Assembly (NCBI RefSeq): GCF_900114975.1
Contig: NZ_FOUU01000002.1
Coordinates: forward strand, 46,649 to 110,648
Direction of reading: 5' to 3'
DNA: 64,000 nucleotides
From: Thermodesulforhabdus norvegica
GTDB lineage: Bacteria > Desulfobacterota > Syntrophobacteria > Syntrophobacterales > Thermodesulforhabdaceae
In this document: piece after piece, positions 44,560 through 53,005 of the stretch
Layout: the number at the start of each line of letters is the position of its first letter
How positions within the stretch are numbered: the first letter of the stretch is position 1
Made by a program: the position numbers and the translations under genes
The notes under the pieces: model-generated
Told to the model about the DNA's origin: nothing
Database searches by the model: none
Seen by the model: the letters and a program-made list of their open reading frames with translations, nothing else

Positions 44560-45613
44560 CGAACACGCGTAACCCTGCTCCTGATGTGCTTTCTTAGTTT
44601 TGTACTCCTGGATCCATGCCTTAATGATCGCCATCTCCTCGGCAAAGCTCGAAATCGGGTTGAGCCGGGTGTACTCATCTTTTTTCAGGGCTCTCATAAA
44701 CCGCTCAATTAGCCCGTTTTGCTCCAGTAATGTTTTTGGGGCGGCAGACCCTGGCGGTAGAAAATTTTTAGGTAGTGTTTTGAGGTAAAGATGAGTCCGT
44801 TGTCATTTCTGAGCGAAAGTTTCAGGATGCGGCTGTGTTTCGGCTACATTGGCGAATTATGTCTGGTATCTTGCCAGCGTCTGATACGATAACCCACAAC
44901 CTCCCGGTTCCAAAAATCGATCACCGCAACCACATGACACCATCCGGAATCCGAGCAGAAAAAGCGTGTCCTGTCCGTGGCCCGATGCACATTGGGGGTT
45001 CTGGACACGAAGTCAAGGACCTTTGACTGCCGTCCAACCATTTCACTGCATGGTCCGATCAAACAGATGCGCTGGTGAAGCACTACGGTGGTTCTCCGAT
45101 AACCGTAACGGAGATAACGCTCTGTAAGTCGATGGGCAGCCTGTTGGATCTTGCGGTCAACTGCTCTAGATTTGTGCTTTCGAGGTTTCTAGTGCACCGT
45201 GGATCAGGGCACGTCTGACCATTTCCTTGTAGCCCTGGGTCTGACGCTCCTTTCTTACCCGGAACACCGGTTCTCTTTCTAGGCGAGAGTGGTTTTGGAT
45301 TTTTTACATCGATCTGCAGCATTACTTCACCGACCTCTTCCCGGTGGCGCAGGAACTCCTTTTGGTAGACCGATTCCGTGGACTTCGGATTGGCCTTAAT
45401 GGCCTGCGTGCCCAGGGCGGTAGGCCCATCGATCCACTGCGGGGTTTCGCTCTGTCTGACATTGTGCTCGTGCGCCATGTCCACAACGGTTTTGTGACCC
45501 TTGAGGACTTCCAGCAGGATCTCCTTTTTACGACTGGCCGTCATCATCTGGATACGACCCGGCTTAACGTCTTTCCCTTCCACCATTGGCCCTCTTTCCA
45601 TGACCATTTCCAT
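44560..45613 (-). pseudogene. decayed IS3-family transposase (orfA plus orfB fragments)
   Basis: Pieces of an IS3-type transposase in several frames on the minus strand. OrfA-like: MTASRKKEILLEVLKGHKTV near 45547. OrfB-like DDE core: ATDRTRFFCSDSGWCHVVAVID near 44940 (first Asp), RNDNGLIFTSKHYLKIF near 44790 (second Asp), NGLIERFMRALKKDEYTRLN near 44690 (Glu) and an end like AHQEQGY at 44571. Frameshifts and stops separate the parts, so it is not active. It lies just upstream of cas10, and may have cut off the normal upstream part of the CRISPR locus. Exact ends not determined. Confidence 0.8.
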
Positions 45614-45863
45614 CTCTTTTTGCCGGTCCGGTTGGGAGTCTAAGTATGGCGGTTTCCCATGGTCCGCGAAAGCCGGCCGAATACGCCTCCTGATGGGACA
45701 CTCATGGGCATTGAAAAGAATAAGAAATTGACTTTGGGGGCGCCTCCGGCTGGCTACATGGCGGGCCCATTTTCGGCGCCCCTTGTTAAGCACAGCCAGC
45801 GTGGAGTAATTCCGATGGCATATAAAAAACACCTCCACCTCTGCCATCGCTACAACCAAAAAT

Positions 45864-45913
45864 CGGACAATCTATGTGCTATAAAAAAACGGACAATTAA
45901 TGTGTCGCTAACA
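45864..45913. repeat. tandem terminal-repeat-like sequences of an insertion sequence
   Basis: Two direct copies of CGGACAAT followed by CTATGTG or TAATGTG start at 45864 and 45890; the second goes on with TCGCTAACA. On the minus strand this reads TGTTAGCGACACATTAATT, much like the multiple terminal repeats of IS21-family elements. It lies at the outer end of the IS3-like remnant, so two elements may be stacked here. No matching inverted copy was found at the other side. Confidence 0.5.
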
Positions 45914-45929
45914 CGCATTTTAAAAGACA

Positions 45930-46011
45930 TTGACATATGGACTTTATAATGATACAAGCTTGTACGGAAAGTGGTCAATATAATTAACAGCTGACCTGTA
46001 GCGTAACAGGT
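45930..46011 (+). promoter_or_regulatory. candidate promoter and operator of CooC-FmdE-TonB operon
   Basis: TTGACA at 45930-45935 is followed after 17 bases by TACAAG at 45953, and a TATAAT lies at 45945, so the exact -10 is unclear. A perfect 12-bp palindrome TACAAGCTTGTA occupies 45953-45964 and a 6-bp hairpin ACCTGT (45994-45999) / ACAGGT (46006-46011) follows. The palindrome over the -10 region could be a repressor site. Confidence 0.4.
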
Positions 46012-46020
46012 AAAAAATAG

Positions 46021-46073
46021 AGGCCACGAAGGCCTCCGATGCCCTGAAGGCGGTGGAGGCTCGTGGCCTTTTT
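46021..46073 (+). terminator. strong terminator (attenuator?) before CooC-like gene
   Basis: A stem of 9 bp (46021-46029 with 46061-46069) extended by 6 bp (46032-46037 with 46055-46060), two bulged bases, then five T. It ends about 22 bases before the ribosome binding site AAGGAGG of the CooC-like gene. As at 27269, a terminator lies between a candidate promoter and the first gene of a TonB operon. Confidence 0.7.
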
Positions 46074-46105
46074 GCTTTTAGACCGGCTGACAAGGAGGAA
46101 CAGAG

Positions 46106-46891
46106 ATGAAGATCTGTGTGTGCGGGAAGGGCGGTAGCGGAAAAACGACAATTATAAAGCTCATGGCCGATGTTCTGAGAGATCGGGGATGTAAGGTGAT
46201 TGTACTTGACTCGGACGAATCAAATCCGGCTCTTTATCGGGCTCTGGGACTATCTGCCCCGCCCTGTTCTCTCATGGAATCATTAGGCGGTAAAAGGGCC
46301 GTTCAGGAGAAAATGCGGGCTGCCATGGCCCGAGGGGAGGAAGAGCCGGCGTTATCCATCTGGCAGCAGGATTCTATGAGCTTGAAGGATCTTCCTTCTG
46401 ACTATGTGGCTGAAAATAGAGGGATTTACCTTATTCAAACAGGCAAGATCGAACGAAGTATGGAAGGATGTGCCTGCCCTATGGGTGTGGTTACGAGAGA
46501 GTTTCTGAAAAAGTTTTCTCTTCACACCGGCGAAATAATGCTTGTGGACATGGAGGCGGGGATTGAGCACTTCGGCCGGGGTATCGAAACCGGTGTAGAT
46601 GGAGTTGTTTGCGTTGTGGAGCCTTCATACGAATCCGTGCTCATTGCGCAGAATGTTATGAAACTGACCAGTTCATCAGGTGCTTCTTTTAAGGGGTGCG
46701 TGCTCAATAAGGTTATGGACGAGGATCAGGAGATGAATCTCCGCTCCCTTCTCGACGAATCTAAAGTCCCTGTCATCGGTCGTATCGGATATTATCAGGA
46801 AATTCAAAAGGCTTCGCTCGCGGGAATGCCGCCGACTTGTGATCGTGCTACGGCCGAGATGGTCCCGATTGTCGATAGGATCTTTAAGTAG
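46106..46891 (+). CDS. cooC: CooC-type nickel-insertion ATPase
   Basis: A 261-residue P-loop ATPase of the MinD/CooC family. The deviant Walker A is GKGGSGKTT at residues 7-15 and the CxC motif, Cys122-Ala-Cys124 in GCACPMGVV, matches the nickel- or zinc-bridging CxC of CooC. Other parts are VIVLDSDESNPAL and LVDMEAGIEHFGRG. CooC proteins help insert nickel into carbon monoxide dehydrogenase. No CODH gene is adjacent here, so the target is unknown. Strong ribosome binding site AAGGAGG 8 bases upstream of the ATG. Confidence 0.85.
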   Translation: MKICVCGKGGSGKTTIIKLMADVLRDRGCKVIVLDSDESNPALYRALGLSAPPCSLMESLGGKRAVQEKMRAAMARGEEEPALSIWQQDSMSLKDLPSDYVAENRGIYLIQTGKIERSMEGCACPMGVVTREFLKKFSLHTGEIMLVDMEAGIEHFGRGIETGVDGVVCVVEPSYESVLIAQNVMKLTSSSGASFKGCVLNKVMDEDQEMNLRSLLDESKVPVIGRIGYYQEIQKASLAGMPPTCDRATAEMVPIVDRIFK

Positions 46892-46966
46892 GGCTTAGGG
46901 GCTTCCTTTCGTGGAAAAAAAGGATAAAAACCTGACGGGTTTTCGGAAGTTGGGGAGGATGTAACG

Positions 46967-48034
46967 ATGAGAGGGAAAAGCTTCGTTCCTGCAATTTTAC
47001 TTATCTTCGCACTCCTTTTGGGGCCTCATCGAGCTTTTGCAGGTGTCGGCTCTTATAATACCTGGTACGATAGAGGAAAACTGATTGCTTCCTTCTCGCT
47101 CGATTATTTTCGATCTCTGGGCTTTTCTCCCGTTCCGGAGGATCTGGTCTTAATAACCAATGCGGCCTATGCGCAGATTTACGGAGAATCAACACATGCC
47201 GTCGTTGACGGTTTTTCTGATGTGCTCGGTGTTAAGCGTGGAAAGGGGAGCCTGATTGAGGTCCATTCTTCATCGTGGGCACCTCTCTGGTCCGCCCTGT
47301 TTGACAAAAAAAGCGGGTACTGCGTTTACATTGAACTTGCCGAGGGATCGGGAGCCAACCACCTTACCATCAAGATTTCCGCTGAAAGGATAGATGCCGA
47401 TTATGTCATTTCCCATGTGGGTGAGTGGACTGAAAAACAGGCCAACAAGGTTTTCGGCGGAAATGAGTTTCGGATCATCAGCATAGCCAATGCCGTTGCC
47501 GAAGGAGCACCTGAACTCGCCGTAAGAGCCTTTGAATTTCACGATCATTATTGTCCCGGAGTAACATCGGGCATTATCATGGCACTTTATCTTCTGGAAC
47601 ATTTTCCACCTCGCAACGGGAGTGGTTATTTCATTCACGGGGTTGATCCCTGGTGTAAGGAGGACGCTTTTCTGACCATACTGAATGCAACACCGGGCAA
47701 GAAGCAGTACGCCGTCTATTATCCTTCCGACGACGACAGGGCGCAGAGAACCGACGAAGGTCGGGATGCTTCTACGATAGCCTACAGGCAAAGAGAAGAC
47801 GGAAGCTGGGAGGGAGTTGTGCTTTCTTTTTCCTGGGGGGATCCGACCTGTCCGGGAAGCGGCAGAAGTCTGGACAGAATGCTGTGCATGGATCTCTGGT
47901 ACCTGGATCGGCTCGATCGTCCTGAAGAATTCGTCAAGGTAATAAAACAATTTGAACTGCCTTCCGGCATAACCCCTCAGGATTGGGCAAGACCCGGGGT
48001 TGACCCACTCAAAGAACTGGGGCTGGCACGATGA
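46967..48034 (+). CDS. secreted FmdE family protein
   Basis: A 355-residue protein with an N-terminal signal peptide (FVPAILLIFALLLGPHRAFA) and a FmdE-like domain. FmdE is named after formylmethanofuran dehydrogenase subunit E; its Cys/His motif is FHDHYCPGVTSGI near residue 193. An additional N-terminal half of about 150 residues precedes it and resembles the same fold without the motif. Periplasmic FmdE proteins are common in sulfate reducers next to TonB or metal transport genes, with unknown function; metal binding by the His/Cys is inferred. GGGGAGG precedes the ATG. Confidence 0.85.
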   Translation: MRGKSFVPAILLIFALLLGPHRAFAGVGSYNTWYDRGKLIASFSLDYFRSLGFSPVPEDLVLITNAAYAQIYGESTHAVVDGFSDVLGVKRGKGSLIEVHSSSWAPLWSALFDKKSGYCVYIELAEGSGANHLTIKISAERIDADYVISHVGEWTEKQANKVFGGNEFRIISIANAVAEGAPELAVRAFEFHDHYCPGVTSGIIMALYLLEHFPPRNGSGYFIHGVDPWCKEDAFLTILNATPGKKQYAVYYPSDDDRAQRTDEGRDASTIAYRQREDGSWEGVVLSFSWGDPTCPGSGRSLDRMLCMDLWYLDRLDRPEEFVKVIKQFELPSGITPQDWARPGVDPLKELGLAR

Positions 48035-48052
48035 AATGGAAAGGGGGCGGAG

Positions 48053-50161
48053 ATGAAGCGATTCGTTTCCTTTGGCCTGGTGGGCGTTGTGCTGTTTTTT
48101 CACGGAATGGGTTTCGCGCAAGATGGAGAAGGAAGGGGGGAAAGAGTTTACAGGGCAGAGGAAATCCTTGTTATCGGAACACCCTTGTATGAGGCAAGCA
48201 TAGTCCCTGAAGAAGAGATAAACATCCCGACAATGGGGAGTTCTCTTCTTGATGCTCTCGAAAGTCAGGCAGGGGTTCAGCTCAGACGTACATCACCCAC
48301 ACATTCGGAATATAACAAGCTCAGACTACGGGGGTTTGATGAGACACGGTTAAGGGTTGAGCTGAACGGCGTCCCCATAAACCGGGACGGCTCCTACGGC
48401 ACCGGCCCGGTACACTGGAGCATTCTTTCTTCCGAGAATGTCGAAAGAATTGAGATAAGAAGAGGGGTGGTTCCCGCAAAGTACGGAAACACGCTGGGCG
48501 GGGTTATCAACATCGTTACCAAGGAACCTACAGAAGCTCCGGAAATATCGGTGAGTTCCGTCTACGGCAGTTTCAATACCTGGGACACCAGGCTTGTCTA
48601 TAATCAGAAATACGGACCTTTGAAATGGTCGATCGGGGGAAGCCACTTTCAGACGGATGGGTATCTCCGAAATAACGACAACCACAGGAACAACGTAAGG
48701 GCCAATGTAGCAGTGGAGCTACCTTTTAGCTTAGAAGCCGGTGCCGGTTTTGAATACTCGGACATGGAATCGGGGTTAATTGTGTATAACCGCCCCGATA
48801 GTCCCTTCTACGACGATGATGATCCCGACTCCGATGCCAGTATGATTGGAGGCCCGTACCCTCAGTGGATTAGAGGAGATCTTACCTGGGGGGACGGATC
48901 GCACGTAGATGATGAGAATTACGCCTTCTCTACCTATTTGCATAAGAAATTTGATAAAGGTAGCGCCCGACTGGATTTCAGGATCTGGAACCAAAAAAGA
49001 ACGGAGTATTACTACGCTGCCGAAGATCCCGAGAAGAAAATATACGAACGGGAGACAGATGTTGAAGATAATAATTGGTTGCTCAAAGGACAGGCAGACT
49101 ACTTACTGGGGCGTCATCACCTGGAGTTGGGAGGAGAGCTAAAGCAGTATGGCTGGGGTGATCAGACCGTTCATTTCATAGACACTGCCTATTTCAGCCC
49201 CGCCATAAATTTCCCGAAATATATTCAGGAGGGGTTTGAAGGACAGCCCAAAAATAAGCAGTACGCCGCTTTATACCTTCAGGACACCTGGAACTTACAC
49301 CCGAGGTGGAGCGTTGAGTTGGGGGTGCGTCAGGAATGGTTCCGGGCCGACGAGATTGATCCGGAAGCCTTTGGATTTGATTGGACGACCGAAGAGGCCG
49401 AGATAGACGAGAGCCATCTGGATCCCCGTTTGGGTTTGACGTTTCGCCCCTGGGAGGGAGGAAGCATTAACGCAAGATTCGGAATTGCCCATAGGTATCC
49501 CACATCCCCCGAGCATTTTTGGTGGTATCTCAACAAGGGAACGGAATTTTTTAATACCGAGCTCAAGCCGGAAGAGGCCGAACAGTACGAACTGGCAGTA
49601 GAGCAGATCTTTTCCAAAAAGGCACGAATAACCGTGAGGGGATATTACTATGACATAGACGATTACATAAGCTCCGTGACCGTACCGGGCACGGGAATGG
49701 TGGTTTATAATATCGAAAATGTGGACATTAAAGGAATCGAGATTGAATCCACCTTGAGCTTTACCGATAGCCTTCAGGGCTGGATCAACCTCACCCTTCA
49801 GGATGGAAGCAAAGACAAAGATCCCTGGGATACAGAGAACAGGCTTGAAAACCAGCTTCCCGATTTTCCTGAGAAGTTACTGAACTGTGGCGTGGATTAC
49901 CGGTCGGAAAAACTCAAGGCAAGGCTCTGGCTTAATTACGTGGGTAAAAGAGAACATTACGATGGAAAAGACCTTGTGGAGATGGGAGACTACGTTCTCA
50001 TCAATGCCTTCGTTTCTTACAACTTTTTGAACAATTCGAAATGGGGCAACTGGGATCTCATTTTATCTGCCCACAACATTCTGGGCGAGGATTATGAGGA
50101 AGAAGCCGGTTACCCCATGCCCGGAGCAACCGTGCTGGTGGGGTTAAGAGCTTCCTTTTAA
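48053..50161 (+). CDS. TonB-dependent outer-membrane receptor
   Basis: A 702-residue receptor with signal peptide (cleavage near GFAQDG). The plug shows GSSLLDALESQAGVQLRR, LRLRGFDETRLRVELNGVPI and RIEIRRGVVPAKYGNTLGGV. The barrel ends in Phe (GLRASF). No clear similarity in the plug loops to the first receptor in this window (27328), so a different ligand is likely. Gene order CooC, FmdE, TonB is suggestive of metal or metal-complex uptake, with ligand unknown. It lies 18 bp after FmdE and 18 bp before the RmlC-like gene. Confidence 0.93.
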   Translation: MKRFVSFGLVGVVLFFHGMGFAQDGEGRGERVYRAEEILVIGTPLYEASIVPEEEINIPTMGSSLLDALESQAGVQLRRTSPTHSEYNKLRLRGFDETRLRVELNGVPINRDGSYGTGPVHWSILSSENVERIEIRRGVVPAKYGNTLGGVINIVTKEPTEAPEISVSSVYGSFNTWDTRLVYNQKYGPLKWSIGGSHFQTDGYLRNNDNHRNNVRANVAVELPFSLEAGAGFEYSDMESGLIVYNRPDSPFYDDDDPDSDASMIGGPYPQWIRGDLTWGDGSHVDDENYAFSTYLHKKFDKGSARLDFRIWNQKRTEYYYAAEDPEKKIYERETDVEDNNWLLKGQADYLLGRHHLELGGELKQYGWGDQTVHFIDTAYFSPAINFPKYIQEGFEGQPKNKQYAALYLQDTWNLHPRWSVELGVRQEWFRADEIDPEAFGFDWTTEEAEIDESHLDPRLGLTFRPWEGGSINARFGIAHRYPTSPEHFWWYLNKGTEFFNTELKPEEAEQYELAVEQIFSKKARITVRGYYYDIDDYISSVTVPGTGMVVYNIENVDIKGIEIESTLSFTDSLQGWINLTLQDGSKDKDPWDTENRLENQLPDFPEKLLNCGVDYRSEKLKARLWLNYVGKREHYDGKDLVEMGDYVLINAFVSYNFLNNSKWGNWDLILSAHNILGEDYEEEAGYPMPGATVLVGLRASF

Positions 50162-50179
50162 ACTGCAGGGGAGGAGGCC

Positions 50180-50722
50180 ATGACAATACGGAATCTTACC
50201 GGTCCAGGAATAGGCAGACCCAGAGTACAGAAAATTCCCGGATTTTATGGCGAGAGACTCATAGACGGTGTTGTGCTGAAAGATATAACACTTTACGCTG
50301 ATGAAAGAGGGTTTCTTCTGGAAGTTATAAGAATGAATGATAATGAAATGAAGGCATCTAACATTAGGCAGATTATAGCTTCCTATTCCTATCCTGGAGT
50401 GATTAAGGGATGGCATTTGCATACCAAACAGGAAGATAGGCTTGTCTGTGTAAAAGGCATGGTTAAACTGGTTCTATACGATTACCGACATAACTCTCCC
50501 ACATACCGCCAGGTAAACGAAATATTTATGGGGGAGCGATATCCAAGGGCTGTATTCATACCCCCGGGAGTTTTCCATGGAGTTAAAAACATCGGGCAGG
50601 AGATTGCCGTCGTTATAGGTATGCCTTCATTGTTGTATGATCCGGATAATGTTGACGAAGTTAGAGTTCATCCTCTTGATAACGACATCATACCGTACAA
50701 TTGGGAATGTAGAATGGAATAG
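50180..50722 (+). CDS. dTDP-4-dehydrorhamnose 3,5-epimerase-like cupin
   Basis: A 180-residue RmlC-type cupin. Family marks are LYADERGFLLEVIRMND, GVIKGWHLHTKQEDRLVCVKG (with the catalytic His motif) and VFIPPGVFHGVKN. RmlC epimerises dTDP-sugars; other members work in antibiotic or exopolysaccharide sugar pathways. No rmlA, B or D are in the window, so the sugar link is unclear. GGAGGAGG is a few bases before the ATG, continuing the TonB operon. Confidence 0.88.
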   Translation: MTIRNLTGPGIGRPRVQKIPGFYGERLIDGVVLKDITLYADERGFLLEVIRMNDNEMKASNIRQIIASYSYPGVIKGWHLHTKQEDRLVCVKGMVKLVLYDYRHNSPTYRQVNEIFMGERYPRAVFIPPGVFHGVKNIGQEIAVVIGMPSLLYDPDNVDEVRVHPLDNDIIPYNWECRME

Positions 50723-50741
50723 CTTTTAAGCATCCGGAGAT

Positions 50742-51374
50742 TTGCATGTTGATCACGAAATGCTGGCTGGCCCAGGAGGGAGTGATGCCGTGCTCACGAA
50801 GTGGTTCTTGAAGATGCTGAACCGGGAAGCAGCATCTCAAGATGCTCAGAAGATTATACAAGTCCTCAGAATACGGGAGGGTGATATAATTGCGGATATT
50901 GGTTCAGGTGGAGGCTACTTTACTCTCGAATTCGCTAAAAGAGTTGGCAATACGGGTAGAGTATATGCAGTAGACATTAGGTCGAAATACCTTCAGTTTG
51001 TAAAAAGCCGGGCCAGAGAGGAGGGCATTGATAATATTGTTTTACTACTGTCCAAGAAAGATCGTGTAGAATTGCCGGAAAACGCCCTGGACCTTATTTT
51101 CTGCAGAAATGTATTCCATCACCTGAAAGAGCCTTCTAAGTATTTTTCCAATCTGAAGAAATCCTTGAAAGCTGATGGAAGGGTCGCGATCATTGACTAT
51201 AAACCCAGGTTCGGATTTGATTTCGTAAGCTTTTTCAGACACTACACACCAGAAGAAGTTATAAAATCAGAAATGAAGAAGGAAGGATATTTTCTCGTAG
51301 AATCCTTTTCTTTTTTGTCCGAACAGAGTTTTCATGTTTTTGGGGTGAACAGCATGAGGGAGGCTTTGAGATGA
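50742..51374 (+). CDS. class I SAM-dependent methyltransferase
   Basis: A methyltransferase of up to 210 residues with motif I IADIGSGGGYFTLEFAKRV, then VYAVDIRSKYLQFVKS, motif LDLIFCRNVFHHLKEP and GRVAIIDYKP. It resembles UbiE/arsenite-type methyltransferases; the substrate is unknown. The start is uncertain: a TTG at 50742 stands only 2 bases after GGAG, the first in-frame ATG at 50760 lacks a good site, and the best-spaced ATG (50746) is out of frame. Its stop overlaps the flavin-reductase ATG (ATGA). Confidence 0.82.
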   Translation: MHVDHEMLAGPGGSDAVLTKWFLKMLNREAASQDAQKIIQVLRIREGDIIADIGSGGGYFTLEFAKRVGNTGRVYAVDIRSKYLQFVKSRAREEGIDNIVLLLSKKDRVELPENALDLIFCRNVFHHLKEPSKYFSNLKKSLKADGRVAIIDYKPRFGFDFVSFFRHYTPEEVIKSEMKKEGYFLVESFSFLSEQSFHVFGVNSMREALR

Positions 51375-52156
51375 TATTTAAACCGTTTATGAGAGAGCAT
51401 TTCATCCCCTTGCCTGTAACGTTTATCTCCACAATAAGCAGAGAAGGAATTCGCAATATTGCTCCTTATTCCTGCATCATGCCGGTTCTGCGACCTTTGC
51501 CTTTTGTTTGTTTCGCTTCTGCTCACAGGCGGGACACCCTGAAGAACATAAGAGAAACGGGCGAGTTTGTGGTGAATCTGGTGGGGACCGATTTTATAGA
51601 CAATGTTATACCCACGGCCAGATTCAATCCTCCAGAAGTGGACGAATTCGAGATAGCGGGTTTAGAAGAAAAGCCTTCTGAGATCGTTAGTGCTCCCGGC
51701 ATTAAGGGCGCCTATGCCTGGATGGAGTGTACGCTTCATAAGGAATACGCCGAGCCGGCCTATGTGCTTGTAGTGGGAGAGGTGAAACGACTGGAGGTCT
51801 CCGATAGGGTTCTAAAGCCCGACGGCTCTCTGGACGTTGGCATGGCATACCCGCTGATGATGGTCGGCGGCTATAAGGAAATGAACTACTGCACCGTTGT
51901 TGAGGTGGGAAAGCAAGATCCTTACGGTGCCATGTTTCCCAACGGCAAAGACCCTCTGGCCCCCCATGTACGAAAAACCCGGAACGGAGTAAACGGTAAG
52001 GAAATGTCTCTGTTATTGATGCTCTACCTTTCCTTCAGTAAACACCCTTGCAATCACATCCTCTATTGGGGGTTCTTCAATGGTCAGATCGTGAATCGGC
52101 AGATTTTTCAGTATGTTCGAAGCAGTTGCAGGGGCCTCGGAGCGGGAAACCCGTAG
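51371..52156 (+). CDS. flavin reductase-like FMN-binding protein, extended C-terminus
   Basis: A flavoprotein of the flavin-reductase/DIM6-NTAB family, 261 residues by open frame. Family marks are FISTISREGIRNIAPYSC, PFVCFASAHRRDTLKNIRET, FVVNLVGTDFIDNV and the AYAWMECTLHKEYAEPA segment. The family's usual length is about 190-210 residues, reached near the segment KDPLAPHVRKTRN. The last 50 or so residues overlap the 3' end of the convergent ABC ATPase by 144 bp and look like out-of-frame reading, so the normal stop is probably lost. The conserved domain itself is complete. Confidence 0.8.
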   Translation: MIFKPFMREHFIPLPVTFISTISREGIRNIAPYSCIMPVLRPLPFVCFASAHRRDTLKNIRETGEFVVNLVGTDFIDNVIPTARFNPPEVDEFEIAGLEEKPSEIVSAPGIKGAYAWMECTLHKEYAEPAYVLVVGEVKRLEVSDRVLKPDGSLDVGMAYPLMMVGGYKEMNYCTVVEVGKQDPYGAMFPNGKDPLAPHVRKTRNGVNGKEMSLLLMLYLSFSKHPCNHILYWGFFNGQIVNRQIFQYVRSSCRGLGAGNP

Positions 52157-53002
52157 AACCGCCCTATGTGTATTCAAATGTTCGACCAGACCGTAGGGTG
52201 ATAATTCATCTAAAGTTGCCGGTCTGGAAAGATGTATCCGTAAAATCTTGTAAGGAGCAATTTTTTCTGAAAGGGTGTTCAGGTCTCCGTCGTAAAGTAT
52301 CCGACCTTCGTTTATTATCAAAATCCGTGTGCAGAGTGCCACGACGTCCTGCATGTAATGACTGGTCAGCAGTACCGTGGCCCTGTGGCGTGAATTGTAT
52401 TCGCGAATGAACTTATGTATCCGTTGCTGCATGGTAACGTCCAGCCCGATGGTGGGTTCGTCCAGAAAGAGTATCGACGGGCGATGGAGCAGAGCGGCGG
52501 TGAGCTCGCACTTCATGCGTTCGCCTAGAGAAAGCTTTCTGACCTGCTTTTTCAGTAAAGGATTAAGGTCAAGAAGCTCTGTGAGTTCCTGCAGGTTTTC
52601 GGAAAACTCCTTTTCCGAGAGTTCGTAAATCGTTTTGTTTAGAATGAACGTTTCCATGGGCGGGAGGTCCCATATGAGCTGATTTTTTTGCCCCATTACA
52701 AGGGTTATTTTTTTAAGAAATTCGGGATGTCGCTCAAAAGGAGTATAGCCCAGGACCGAAACCGTACCTTCAGTCGGGTAAAGTAAACCTGCTAGGACCT
52801 TCAGGGTCGTAGTTTTTCCTGCACCGTTGGGGCCCAAAAATCCTACGATTTCACCCCGCTCTATTTCAAAACTTACGTTATCAACGGCCTTGACGAGACG
52901 GTACTTTCTCGAAATAAGGCTTTTAATCGATCCCCAGACGCCGGGTTCTTTATAATGCACCTCATAATATTTGCGGAGATTTTTAACACTTATAACGCTC
53001 AC
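52013..53002 (-). CDS. ABC transporter ATPase (ABC-2 / viologen-exporter type)
   Basis: A 329-residue ATPase with a long N-terminal extension (LRKYYEVHYKEPGVW, LISRKYRLVKAVD), typical of the YadG/viologen-exporter group that pairs with two ABC-2 permeases. Walker A GPNGAGKTTTLKVLAGLL, Q-loop VMGQKNQLIWDL, signature LSLGERMKCELTAALL, Walker B ILFLDEPTIGLD and His in LTSHYM. The C-terminal end EEPPIEDVIARVF is normal. GTG start 3 bp after polX. Permease genes usually follow, but here the flavin reductase converges instead; partner permeases are missing. Confidence 0.9.
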   Translation of the reverse strand: MSVISVKNLRKYYEVHYKEPGVWGSIKSLISRKYRLVKAVDNVSFEIERGEIVGFLGPNGAGKTTTLKVLAGLLYPTEGTVSVLGYTPFERHPEFLKKITLVMGQKNQLIWDLPPMETFILNKTIYELSEKEFSENLQELTELLDLNPLLKKQVRKLSLGERMKCELTAALLHRPSILFLDEPTIGLDVTMQQRIHKFIREYNSRHRATVLLTSHYMQDVVALCTRILIINEGRILYDGDLNTLSEKIAPYKILRIHLSRPATLDELSPYGLVEHLNTHRAVLRVSRSEAPATASNILKNLPIHDLTIEEPPIEDVIARVFTEGKVEHQ

Positions 53003-53005
53003 GAG

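Noticed and set aside
38060-46105. CRISPR array next to the csm genes
   Set aside because: I looked for evenly spaced direct repeats of 24-40 bp on both flanks. Only inverted repeats and a pair of short IS-type repeats were seen.
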